Assembly: GCA_937895825.1 (NCBI GenBank)
Contig: CALBKP010000024.1
Span: 1-32,113 of the forward strand
Source: an uncultured Alistipes sp.
Lineage (GTDB): Bacteria > Bacteroidota > Bacteroidia > Bacteroidales > Rikenellaceae
DNA length: 32,113 nt
Direction of reading: 5' to 3'
The position numbers and the translations under genes were made by a program. Positions 16,018 through 24,064 of the stretch are shown here, piece by piece (within the stretch, counting starts at the first letter, position 1; each line of letters opens with the position of its first letter). The notes under the pieces were generated by a model. That model searched no databases. It had not been told where the DNA came from and saw only the letters and a program-made list of their open reading frames with translations.

Positions 16018-17706
16018 ATGTCTATGCAGAGGATGATACGTTGTATGTTAGTCGTGGCCGTAGCCCTGCTCTCGTTCGTGGGGCTCAGTGCTCAGGAGCG
16101 TGAGCGTATTGCTCGTGACTTCGAACTTGGTCGTGCGACGGAGATACTCGCCAATATGATGCGCGAGTTGGAGGTCGGCTATGTCGATGACGTTGAGGCT
16201 GATGACCTCCTGGATGCCGCAGCTAAGGGGATCATTTCGGCCACCGATCCTTATACAGAGTACCTTTCGGAAGAGTCGATGGATGCCTTCGATTTTATGA
16301 CTACGGGTCGCTATGGCGGTGTAGGCTCGCTTATCCGCAAGCGAGGCGACTATGTCATCTTCGCGCAGCCGTACAAGGGCTCGCCATCTGACGAGGCGGG
16401 CATAAAGATTGGTGACAGGATCTTAGCTATCGGTGGCGAGGATATGAAGGGTGTGACTACCGAGGCAGTCAGCTTGCGTCTTAAGGGTGAGCCCGAGACA
16501 AATGTTGAGGTCGTCATCGAACGTAACATTGATGGTCGTGTCGATACGGTTACGCTTGAGCGTCGCCGCATATCTATCCCGAGTGTCACTTACGCAGGCA
16601 TCATACGCGATGGCATAGGTTATATCTCGCATAACGACTTTATTGATGGTAGCTATGGCGAGATGCGTCATGCCGTCGAGCAGCTTATAGCAAAGGATTC
16701 GCTCCGTGGCATTATCCTCGACTACCGCTCGAATGGGGGTGGCGTTATGCAGGAGGCTGTAGATATCGCCTCGTTGTTCGTGCCTCGTGGCGAGAGGGTG
16801 GTATCGATTATGGGGCGCGACTCATCGTCGCTTGAACACTACGACACGCGCCACGTGCCACTTGCCGAGAATATACCTATCGTAGTCCTTGTCAATGGTG
16901 CGTCGGCTTCGGCCTCGGAGATTCTTGCTGGAGCTCTCCAGGACATGGATCGTGCGGTGGTTATGGGCGCTCGTACCTATGGTAAGGGCTTAGTCCAGGG
17001 TACACGTCATGTTGGTTACAATACATACCTGAAATATACCACAGCTAAGTATTATATCCCATCGGGTCGCTGCATACAGTCGCGTAACTACGCCTCTATG
17101 CGTAAGGATGGCAGCATTACCGAGGTGCCCGACTCGCTTATCTCGGAGTTCCAAACGCGCGGTGGCCGTAAGGTCTACGATGGCGGTGGCATTGTCCCCG
17201 ACGTGAAGATTGAGCCGCAGTATGTGAGCCGCTTTGCACTCACGCTCTATGCTATGGGCTATATGGACGACTGGTCTGATGAGTATATGCGTGAGCACCA
17301 TGCTGATAGCATCGACATCCGCACGTTTAGCATCACGGATGAGGACTATGCCGACTTTATGAGCTATATTGAGGGGCAGGATGTCCCCTACGAGTCGGAG
17401 ACACGACATGCGCTAAAGACGTTGGAGAAGGCTGTGGAGAACGACCTCTACGATGAGAGCCTTGGCCGTATCATCGAGGAGCTTAAGTCGCTTGTTCGCG
17501 ACGATAAGATGTCGAATATGGAGACCTATCGCTCCGAGATTGTCGATGCGCTGAACGCACAGATCATCTTGCGCTATGCTTACAACGAGGGTGTCGTTGA
17601 GCGCACGGCTGTTGATGACGACATTGTGAATAGGGCAGTGGAGCTGCTGCTCGATACCGCGGAGTATGAACGTATCCTCCGTGAACAAGACCTTGAGATG
17701 CACTAA
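16018..17706 (+). CDS. S41-family C-terminal processing protease with PDZ domain
   Basis: Product is 562 aa. A Sec signal peptide (MIRCMLVVAVALLSFVGLSA, cut likely after A25) places it in the periplasm. A PDZ domain covers about 95-170 (GGVGSLIRKRGDYVIFAQP, SPSDEAGIKIGDRILAI). The S41 catalytic domain has ILDYRSNGGGVMQEAVDIA, then NGASASASEILAG with the nucleophile S298 and TYGKGLVQ with the general base K323, 25 residues apart as in the family. The C-terminal 150 residues form an acidic helical domain typical of Bacteroidetes CtpA-like proteins. It cleaves substrate C termini. Its position directly before a sensor kinase (12-base gap) suggests shared control of envelope quality, which is an inference. 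Confidence 0.92.
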   Translation: MSMQRMIRCMLVVAVALLSFVGLSAQERERIARDFELGRATEILANMMRELEVGYVDDVEADDLLDAAAKGIISATDPYTEYLSEESMDAFDFMTTGRYGGVGSLIRKRGDYVIFAQPYKGSPSDEAGIKIGDRILAIGGEDMKGVTTEAVSLRLKGEPETNVEVVIERNIDGRVDTVTLERRRISIPSVTYAGIIRDGIGYISHNDFIDGSYGEMRHAVEQLIAKDSLRGIILDYRSNGGGVMQEAVDIASLFVPRGERVVSIMGRDSSSLEHYDTRHVPLAENIPIVVLVNGASASASEILAGALQDMDRAVVMGARTYGKGLVQGTRHVGYNTYLKYTTAKYYIPSGRCIQSRNYASMRKDGSITEVPDSLISEFQTRGGRKVYDGGGIVPDVKIEPQYVSRFALTLYAMGYMDDWSDEYMREHHADSIDIRTFSITDEDYADFMSYIEGQDVPYESETRHALKTLEKAVENDLYDESLGRIIEELKSLVRDDKMSNMETYRSEIVDALNAQIILRYAYNEGVVERTAVDDDIVNRAVELLLDTAEYERILREQDLEMH

Positions 17707-17718
17707 TCACCTGACAAG

Positions 17719-18963
17719 ATGAAGTTTCCGCGTCTAAATATCCCACAGGGGCTTTTCATCACGCGTCGCCGTACCATCGTTATCGTGGTGGGTCTGGTGT
17801 TGGCGGCCATTTCGGTGCTATACACGTGGCGTGTGTCGGTGGACATGAAGCATGAGGACGAGATGGCCATAGAGCAGCTTAAGCGCGATGACCGTAACGC
17901 TGTGGAGATGTGGGAGGATATCTTGCGCTCGACGAATATCGGTAGCCAGATGGTCTATAACCCCGAGCTGCTGAATAAACTCGCGGAGCATACCAACGTG
18001 CCGCTCGTTATTGCCGACGAGCGACTCAATGTCTTGGTTTCGAACCTACCGTCGGAGATTGTCGATGACCCGCGTCGCCTACGCGAAGAGATCATGCGCC
18101 TGAGCGATACCAATAAGCCTATATCTATATCATACGGCATGATGCGCCAGACAACATTTACCATCTACTTTGGCACTACGGACTATACAAACCTTGTGTC
18201 GAGTGCCCATAGCGAGGCTTTGGTATTCTTCCCTTATGTGCAGCTTATCATCATCATAATATTTGCCATCTTTGCCTATATCGCCTTTTCGTCAACGAAG
18301 CAGAACGAGCAGAACCGAGTATGGGTAGGTCTGGCTAAGGAGACGGCTCATCAGCTCGGCACGCCCACATCGTCGTTGCTCGGTTGGATTGAGTACTTGA
18401 AGAATCAGCCCGTTGACCAGATGGCCGTCGATGAGATGTCGAAGGACTTGACGCACCTTATGAAGATTGTCGACCGCTTCTCGAAGATTGGTTCCGAAAC
18501 GCAGCTTACGCCGATGAACATAAACGAGGTTATCGGTGACACTGTGCTATACTTCCGCCGCCGTATTCCGCGCAACGTGACACTCACGTATAATGGCCTT
18601 GCTATGGCTCCGATACGTGTATCTATAAATGCCGCTCTGTTTGAGTGGGTCATCGAGAATCTGATGAAAAACTCGCTTGATGCACTTCAGGGTCACGGCT
18701 CTATCGAGGTCGTAGTCGGCGAGACGGAACGTGAGGTATATGTCGATGTGAGCGATACGGGTAAGGGTATCCCCAAGGGTAACTGGGTGCGTATCTTCGA
18801 GCCCGGCTTTACCACAAAGACGCGTGGCTGGGGCTTGGGACTATCGCTCTCGCGCCGTATCATTGAGGAGTACCACCGTGGCAAGATCGCCGTTGTTCGC
18901 TCCGAGGCGGGCAAGGGTACAACGATTCGTGTAACGCTAAAACGTAGGGATGGAGATGAGTGA
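17719..18963 (+). CDS. Membrane sensor histidine kinase
   Basis: Product is 414 aa. A first membrane helix at about 19-36 and a second at 171-191 enclose a periplasmic sensor of about 135 residues with no family that I recognise. The H-box is ETAHQLGTPTSSLLGW with the phospho-acceptor H211. The ATPase domain has the N-box VIENLMKNSLDAL, G1 SDTGKGIP and G2 RGWGLGLSLSRRI. No HAMP domain is obvious. No response regulator is encoded nearby, so it is an orphan kinase in this window. It overlaps the start of the DUF4271 gene by 14 bases, which indicates translational coupling. Confidence 0.9.
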   Translation: MKFPRLNIPQGLFITRRRTIVIVVGLVLAAISVLYTWRVSVDMKHEDEMAIEQLKRDDRNAVEMWEDILRSTNIGSQMVYNPELLNKLAEHTNVPLVIADERLNVLVSNLPSEIVDDPRRLREEIMRLSDTNKPISISYGMMRQTTFTIYFGTTDYTNLVSSAHSEALVFFPYVQLIIIIIFAIFAYIAFSSTKQNEQNRVWVGLAKETAHQLGTPTSSLLGWIEYLKNQPVDQMAVDEMSKDLTHLMKIVDRFSKIGSETQLTPMNINEVIGDTVLYFRRRIPRNVTLTYNGLAMAPIRVSINAALFEWVIENLMKNSLDALQGHGSIEVVVGETEREVYVDVSDTGKGIPKGNWVRIFEPGFTTKTRGWGLGLSLSRRIIEEYHRGKIAVVRSEAGKGTTIRVTLKRRDGDE

Positions 18964-19816
18964 TGTGCTACTACAATATAGTGCCGAGGGTTACCGTGTT
19001 GTAAGCCCCGAGGCGCTCTATGGCCGCAACTCACAGCTCGAGGGTGGCCATGCCGACTACGATGGTGGCTACCGCTCGGTTACGGCCGAGGAGTTCTTTG
19101 GCACGGAGTCGTACGTTGCAGATGTTACAGCTATGGAGCCTGCAGATAGGTCGCTCACGGCCGATATGGCGTTCCAGTCTATCGTCGTTGTTACGCTTGT
19201 CGCCTACCTCTATATGTTGCTCCGCTCGTGGCACTTTATCGGCTCGATATGGGGCGGGGTGTTTACGAATCGTAGCGAGCGTATCATGGCATCGCTCGGT
19301 GGCGAGCTACCGTTACAACGCTTCAAGATGCTCGCTGCGCTGATTGGAGGTGTGGCTGTGTCACTTATCGTTGTTAGGATGGCCGATGGCTTTATACCAA
19401 ATAGCTCACCCATTTATATAAATGGCTTCGAGTCATTAGCCCCTCTTGTTGCCATACTCCTTGTCGTTGTCTTTGTGGCATGGTTTTATGCCCTTCATAA
19501 GGTCGTGGAGTGGATAACCTTCTCGGACTCCGCCGCACAGCTTTCGGCCATCGGATATATGGACTTTGTACGTGCCGTGGTACTACTCTACCCCTTTGTT
19601 GTGGTGTGGCTTTTGGCCGACGCTGAGAGCGTGGAGTGGAGTAGATTGGTGCTTCTAATAGGCTGTGCACTACTTATTATTTTGTATTTAAAGGACACTT
19701 TTTTACTCTTTGTTGGAAAAAAAATTCCGATTTTGTATTGGATTTTGTACCTTTGCACCGCAATTTTGCTGCCGTTAAGTTTTTTGGCGCACCTTCTTCC
19801 TGAAAGATTGGGATAG
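18950..19816 (+). CDS. DUF4271 multi-pass membrane protein
   Basis: Product is 288 aa. A polar N-terminal stretch (about 1-70) is followed by about six membrane helices near 75-92, 126-143, 162-181, 206-224, 231-247 and 259-281. The pattern and its place just before hemD match the Bacteroidetes DUF4271 family, whose function is not known. The start ATG lies inside the kinase gene in another frame; a second ATG 6 bases on is an alternative. The last part of the gene is more AT rich than the rest and contains a probable promoter (19748-19755). Confidence 0.82.
   Translation: MEMSDVLLQYSAEGYRVVSPEALYGRNSQLEGGHADYDGGYRSVTAEEFFGTESYVADVTAMEPADRSLTADMAFQSIVVVTLVAYLYMLLRSWHFIGSIWGGVFTNRSERIMASLGGELPLQRFKMLAALIGGVAVSLIVVRMADGFIPNSSPIYINGFESLAPLVAILLVVVFVAWFYALHKVVEWITFSDSAAQLSAIGYMDFVRAVVLLYPFVVVWLLADAESVEWSRLVLLIGCALLIILYLKDTFLLFVGKKIPILYWILYLCTAILLPLSFLAHLLPERLG
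19748..19755 (+). promoter_or_regulatory. Probable promoter inside the DUF4271 gene, for hemD-rnpA-yidD
   Basis: TACCTTTG followed by CACCG matches the -7 element and start context seen at other promoters here. TTC at 19725-19727 (20-base spacer) is a near -33 element. Transcription would start near 19762, giving a leader of about 170 bases before hemD. The stretch 19817-19934 has no gene and is strongly AT rich. Confidence 0.6.
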
Positions 19817-19934
19817 GTGTATTCGTGCAATTTACTGTTAACCAGTTGTATGTACGAAAAGTATAAGGTGTAATTAAAGCAAGATGCATAAATAAAAATA
19901 GACATATTTTGAATATATAATAATTTATTAGAAG

Positions 19935-20792
19935 TTGAAAGTAAGTAAGATTTTGGTATCACAGCCCCGCCCAGCTGTAATAGAGAAGTCCCCCTTCTAT
20001 GAATTTTCTGAGAAGAACGCTCTCAGCATCGACTATAAGCCACTGATTAAGGTTGTGGGTGTTACGCTCAAGGAGTTCCGTGCTCAGCGTACCGAGATTC
20101 TCGACCATACTACGATGATCTTCTCGTCGCGTACGACTATCGACAGTTTCTTCCGCATCTGCGAGGAGGCTCGTATCACCGTACCCGAGACCATGAAGTA
20201 TATCTGTAATACGGAGGCTGTTGCGCTCTATTTGCAGAAATATATCGTATATCGTAAGCGCAAGATCTCGTTTGCCGATGGTACGTTTAACTCGCTCTTG
20301 GAACTTATTGTTAAGCATAAGGACGAGAAGTTTATGCTCGCCCTCACTGAGCCCTTCAAGCCCGAGCTTCCCGAGACCCTGTTGAAGCTCAAGCTAAAGG
20401 TGTCGCCAGTGGTATTTGCTCGTACCGTGTCGGCCGATATGTCGGAGATGAAGCCAGAGGATTACGACATCATTGCCCTCTATTCGCCTAACGATGTTAA
20501 GGCGTTGGTTGAGAACTTCGATGCCGACAAGCTCCCCGTCGTAGCTACATTTGGCGAAGCAACGTTGCGTGCCGCTAAGGAGGCAGGCCTCAAGGTCAAG
20601 GCATCAGCCCCCTCGCCCGAGGCACCCTCTATGGTTAAGGCTTTGGATATCTACTGCAATAAGGTGGCCGAGGGTTTGGAGGTTGCCGACGCAGAGGTCA
20701 AGGAGGACTCGGCTAAGGAGGAGTTTATCCGCGCGCAGCAGACCAAGCTCCAGAAGAAGACCCGCACACGTACCCCTAAGAAGAGTGTTTAA
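19935..20792 (+). CDS. hemD: Uroporphyrinogen-III synthase, TTG start
   Basis: Product is 285 aa with a TTG start. A stop codon lies in frame two codons upstream (TAG at 19929), and the next ATG is far inside, so TTG is the only start that keeps the family's N-terminal strand ILVSQPRP. The HemD pattern follows: an N-terminal domain, FSSRTTIDSFFRIC at about 55-70, and later ALYSPNDVKALVENF and VATFGEATLRAAKEAGLK. It cyclises hydroxymethylbilane to uroporphyrinogen III, the tetrapyrrole precursor. The last 30 residues are a charged tail ending in a Lys/Arg/Thr-rich stretch, beyond the usual end. It is 3 bases from rnpA, as in many Bacteroidales. Confidence 0.9.
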   Translation: MKVSKILVSQPRPAVIEKSPFYEFSEKNALSIDYKPLIKVVGVTLKEFRAQRTEILDHTTMIFSSRTTIDSFFRICEEARITVPETMKYICNTEAVALYLQKYIVYRKRKISFADGTFNSLLELIVKHKDEKFMLALTEPFKPELPETLLKLKLKVSPVVFARTVSADMSEMKPEDYDIIALYSPNDVKALVENFDADKLPVVATFGEATLRAAKEAGLKVKASAPSPEAPSMVKALDIYCNKVAEGLEVADAEVKEDSAKEEFIRAQQTKLQKKTRTRTPKKSV

Positions 20793-20795
20793 ACG

Positions 20796-21179
20796 ATGGA
20801 TACCAAGCCCAATGGACTCGCCAAGTCGGAGCGTCTGAGCTCACTTGCGGCGGTACGTCGCCTCTTTCAGGATGGCGTTTCGGGCTTTGTATATCCATTT
20901 CGCTATACGGTAATTGTTGAGAAGAGTACTTCGCCTACGGTCGAGGTACTCTTCTCTGTACCTAAGCGCAACCATAAGCGCGCAAACAAGCGTAACCTTC
21001 TGCGCCGTCGCACTAAGGAGGCCTATCGGCTGAATAAGTCCTCGCTTTGGAGTGTTACCACGGAGCGTGGCGTGGCGGTAGACATGGCACTTGTCTACTC
21101 CTCGAAGGAGGTGCTACCCTATAAAACTATCGAAAATGCAGTTCGACGAATTCTTGACGAGGTCGTGGAGCGCTGCTAA
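20796..21179 (+). CDS. rnpA: Ribonuclease P protein component
   Basis: Product is 127 aa, small and basic. The RNR motif KRANKRNLLRRRTKEAYR lies at about 61-78, preceded by FSVPKRNHK, the conserved RNA-binding helix and strand of RnpA. It supports the catalytic RNase P RNA in maturing tRNA 5' ends. It starts 3 bases after hemD and overlaps yidD by 44 bases. Confidence 0.94.
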   Translation: MDTKPNGLAKSERLSSLAAVRRLFQDGVSGFVYPFRYTVIVEKSTSPTVEVLFSVPKRNHKRANKRNLLRRRTKEAYRLNKSSLWSVTTERGVAVDMALVYSSKEVLPYKTIENAVRRILDEVVERC

Positions 21180-21396
21180 GCGCCTGCTTGCTCTGCCGTT
21201 TATCATCCTCGTACGCTTCTATCAACTCTGCATCTCGCCCTTGAAGCCGCCCTCATGCCGCTTCACCCCCACCTGCTCGCAATATGCTATCGAGGCGCTA
21301 CGTAAACATGGCCCAATCAAGGGTCTATATCTAACTATACGCCGCCTCTTGCGCTGCCACCCCTGGGGTGGTTCGGGCTACGATCCAGTACCATAA
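21136..21396 (+). CDS. yidD: Membrane protein insertion efficiency factor YidD
   Basis: Product is 86 aa. The family pattern is unmistakable: LPFIILVRFYQLCISPLK, then SCRFTPTCSQYAIEALRKHG with C41 and C47, then GLYLTIRRLLRCHPWGGSGYDPVP. It is a small amphipathic inner-membrane-associated factor acting near YidC. The frame is open up to a TTG at 21091, but ATG 21136 gives the standard length and is chosen. It overlaps rnpA by 44 bases, the classical rnpA-yidD arrangement. Confidence 0.93.
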   Translation: MQFDEFLTRSWSAAKRLLALPFIILVRFYQLCISPLKPPSCRFTPTCSQYAIEALRKHGPIKGLYLTIRRLLRCHPWGGSGYDPVP

Positions 21397-21422
21397 AAAA
21401 AGAGCCATTTAGGCTCTTTTTT
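21396..21422 (+). terminator. Intrinsic terminator after yidD
   Basis: AAAAAAGAGCC and GGCTCTTTTTT form an 11-bp stem with a 5-base loop, beginning at the yidD stop and ending in a T-run. It closes the long plus-strand run and may also serve the convergent transglutaminase operon. Confidence 0.85.
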
Positions 21423-21491
21423 AATTAGTAGTGAGTAATATTTAGCAAATTTAATCTATTTTATTTACTGAATCCACTTCTAATTAGTTGC

Positions 21492-22739
21492 TTACTCGTT
21501 AAGGAATATGCTCACGGTGATTGGTTCCTCGCCGAGCGATATGCTCTGTCGCTGAAGCTCGCCTGCGGCGTTGTAGTAACGAAGCTCATAGTCACGATTC
21601 TTCTCAACAAGCACCGAGAACACATCGTTCATATCGCGCAAGGGGCCTGCCGTCAGACCACCACCCATCTGCTCCGTACCATGGAAGATGTCCACGCCCA
21701 TAGCCACACGGTCACCCGAGTGCTCCGTATTGCGTGGGTTGTCGTAGCCCGCGATGCGGATGAAGGTGTGCGTGCCCGCCTCCATGTGGCGTGTGTACTG
21801 CTCGTATGCAAGCTCCTGATAATGCTTTGTTACATTCTCAGCACCAATAAAGCGTGGAAGCTCCTCTACGGGGCAGCCCTCCTCCTCACCAGCCCAAACC
21901 ATTGGGAACCAGTCGTCGGCCTTGCCAAAGCGCGTGGCATAGATTGCATAGTTGCGGTCGTCTGCCTTTGCCTTCGATGCGTCGGGCATAAACCATAGGT
22001 GGTCGAGCTTCGAGGGGAAGTAGTACTCCGTCACGCGCCATGCGCCATCGAGCCAAACCTCTGTCCAGCTGTGGTTGCCGCGGTTGTCGTGCCATGAGGC
22101 TGTGCCCACGAAACGTGCAGGGATACCAACAGCGCGGTAGGCATCAACAAGCAATATCGAGAGACCCGTACACGAAGCCATACCTTGACGCATAGACTCG
22201 CGTGGGCTCTGGTTTGTCTTCTCGCGTAGGGTGTTGTAGTCGACACCCGTGAGGCGCGGAATATTGGCATTCACAGCGCATACTGCGTCGTACATCGTCT
22301 TGCATGTATCCACCGCAGGGGCAAAGAGTTCGTGTAGCTCCTTACGCCATGGGTCGCGCACCTCGTCGACAACGAAGTAGGGGAGCACGTCGTTGAGATA
22401 TACCTCCTCGGGCAATGTCTTTGCCCAGCTGTACTTCTCGCGTGCGATGTTTGCATAGTGAACATTCTCCTTGAGGAGCTCAAGATCCATGCCCTCGCGG
22501 TCGAAGTCGGGCATGTTGATAAGCAGGTAGGCCATATCGCTCTTCTCTGCCTCAGGGGTCTCCTCCATAAGCTGGCGTAGTGCCTCGCCACGCTCAGACG
22601 TAGTGATTACAGCCTCGAGCTCAGCGTCGAGTGCCGCAGCCTCTGTTGCACGCTGTGATGCCTCCTCACCTGGCCAGAAAATTATGGCAATGGCAACAGC
22701 CACACCTGCCAAAAAACATAGTAACAATCTTAGTTTCAT
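21492..22739 (-). CDS. Exported transglutaminase-like protein
   Basis: Product is 415 aa. The N terminus (KLRLLLCFLAGVAVAIAIIFW) is a signal peptide or signal anchor, so the rest is periplasmic. The core has RQGMASCTGLSILLVDAYRA with the catalytic cysteine at C190, GIPARFVGTAS, and GNHSWTEVWL with H223. The third member of the triad is probably D246 in KLDHLWF, since the usual Asp after the tryptophan is Glu here. Such proteins act as cysteine peptidases or transferases on envelope or host peptides; the exact activity is unknown. It is the last gene of its operon and overlaps cutC by 4 bases. Confidence 0.82.
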   Translation of the reverse strand: MKLRLLLCFLAGVAVAIAIIFWPGEEASQRATEAAALDAELEAVITTSERGEALRQLMEETPEAEKSDMAYLLINMPDFDREGMDLELLKENVHYANIAREKYSWAKTLPEEVYLNDVLPYFVVDEVRDPWRKELHELFAPAVDTCKTMYDAVCAVNANIPRLTGVDYNTLREKTNQSPRESMRQGMASCTGLSILLVDAYRAVGIPARFVGTASWHDNRGNHSWTEVWLDGAWRVTEYYFPSKLDHLWFMPDASKAKADDRNYAIYATRFGKADDWFPMVWAGEEEGCPVEELPRFIGAENVTKHYQELAYEQYTRHMEAGTHTFIRIAGYDNPRNTEHSGDRVAMGVDIFHGTEQMGGGLTAGPLRDMNDVFSVLVEKNRDYELRYYNAAGELQRQSISLGEEPITVSIFLNE

Positions 22740-23470
22740 ACTCTTATTAGGTTTAGTATCTCATTAACTTCATTCTCGTCAACAACTCTTAGGGCATACT
22801 CATCAACAGCTGCCGAGCCTCCCATCGAGATTCGTGGATTGCGGTACTCCATACCTCCTGCCACCATGCGCTTCGCACTGAAGTGCAGGGCATCAACACC
22901 TACATCGGCCAATGCCTTGGCGTTGGCTGCCACCACGCCACTTCCTGCCATAATCTCTATGCGGCCACGCGAGATCTCCACAGCTTTGGCAATGTTGCCG
23001 ATGCCGTCGATGGCCTTATCGTAGCTTCCAGATGTAAGTATGCGCTTACATCCCGCAGCGATGATGTCCTCCACTGCCTGCTCGTAGTCGTTGGCCATGT
23101 CAACAGCACGATGGAACGTCGTCTCCATACCCTTGGCCGCCTCCACAAGACGACGTGTACGTTCCACATCTACACGACCATCTGCCGTGAGTATGCCAAA
23201 CACTACACCCGTAGCACCCGCCGTGCGGGCACGCTCGATGTCGAGGAGCATCGTCTCGAACTCATCGTCCGAGTATAGGAAGTCGCCACCACGTGGGCGT
23301 ATCATAACGCTTAGGTCGAGACTGTCGATCTCGGCCACACGCTCAATTGTTGCCACTGAGGGCGTTACGCCCCCCTCGGCAGGTGAGGCGCACAGCTCAA
23401 CGCGGTCTACGCCGAGACGTGCTGCCACGCGGCACGCATCGACACTGTATGCACAAAGTTCTGTTTTCAT
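22736..23470 (-). CDS. cutC: CutC family protein
   Basis: Product is 244 aa, a TIM-barrel protein of the usual size. Family motifs are ELCAYSVDACRVAARLGVDRVELC at the start, EGGVTPS, MIRPRGGDFLYSDDE, and GVVFGILTADGRVD in the middle, with ILTSGSYDKAIDG and IMAGSGVVAANA later. It was named for copper homeostasis, but a direct copper role is not well supported across bacteria. It lies 21 bases after the LuxR-type regulator and overlaps the transglutaminase-like gene, so it is co-transcribed with the hemerythrin-regulator pair. Confidence 0.92.
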   Translation of the reverse strand: MKTELCAYSVDACRVAARLGVDRVELCASPAEGGVTPSVATIERVAEIDSLDLSVMIRPRGGDFLYSDDEFETMLLDIERARTAGATGVVFGILTADGRVDVERTRRLVEAAKGMETTFHRAVDMANDYEQAVEDIIAAGCKRILTSGSYDKAIDGIGNIAKAVEISRGRIEIMAGSGVVAANAKALADVGVDALHFSAKRMVAGGMEYRNPRISMGGSAAVDEYALRVVDENEVNEILNLIRV

Positions 23471-23491
23471 ATCTTTAAAGTCTTTGGGTTT

Positions 23492-24064
23492 CTAAATCTG
23501 TTCGCTGTCGATGAGGTTGTTAAGCACTGCATATACCGTAAGACCTGCCACCGAGCGTATGCCTGTCTTGTGGACAATATTCTTGCGGTGCGATATCACG
23601 GTGTGGGGCGAAATGTTTAGTTCTGAGGCAATCTCCTTGTTTGTGAAACCTTTGGCTACGAGGATGAGCACGTCGCGCTCACGATCCGATAGCTCGTGGC
23701 TCTCGGCGTAGTTATGCTCCGCAGGTGCATCTACTACCTTGCGGACAATGCGTTGAAGCTCGTCGGCCGAGGTAAAAATGGTTACCGTTGCCGCAAACTT
23801 GCGCAATGCCTCCTCTTCGACCAGAGCGCTCTGTATCGCAATGACGGGTATCTCGTCGAGTGCGGCGCACGCTTCCAGCTCGGAGTGTAGCCCTGCTGCG
23901 GCTATTATGACATCTATCTCAGTGGTACGTAGTAGCTGCTCCAACTCTGCCACCGTGCGTACCACGCCAGCAATCTCCCCTTCATGGCCACGCTCGATGA
24001 TGGCCGCAATGCCCTCAGCAACTACCGTTGCCGGCTCTATTATGGCAACCTTATAGCGTTTCAT
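23492..24064 (-). CDS. LuxR-type regulator with degenerate receiver
   Basis: Product is 190 aa. The C-terminal half (about 125-190) is a clear LuxR/GerE helix-turn-helix: LSDRERDVLILVAKGFTNKE, then IASELNISPHTVISHRKNIV. The N-terminal 120 residues have the receiver-fold length and strand pattern (YKVAIIEPATVVAEGIAAII, IDVIIAAAG). The usual acidic pair and phospho-acceptor Asp are missing: the strand reads DVIIAAAG, with A55 where Asp should be. It is thus unlikely to be phosphorylated and may sense something else or act through its partner. It overlaps the hemerythrin gene by 4 bases (ATGA), which suggests that the two proteins work together. Confidence 0.87.
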   Translation of the reverse strand: MKRYKVAIIEPATVVAEGIAAIIERGHEGEIAGVVRTVAELEQLLRTTEIDVIIAAAGLHSELEACAALDEIPVIAIQSALVEEEALRKFAATVTIFTSADELQRIVRKVVDAPAEHNYAESHELSDRERDVLILVAKGFTNKEIASELNISPHTVISHRKNIVHKTGIRSVAGLTVYAVLNNLIDSEQI

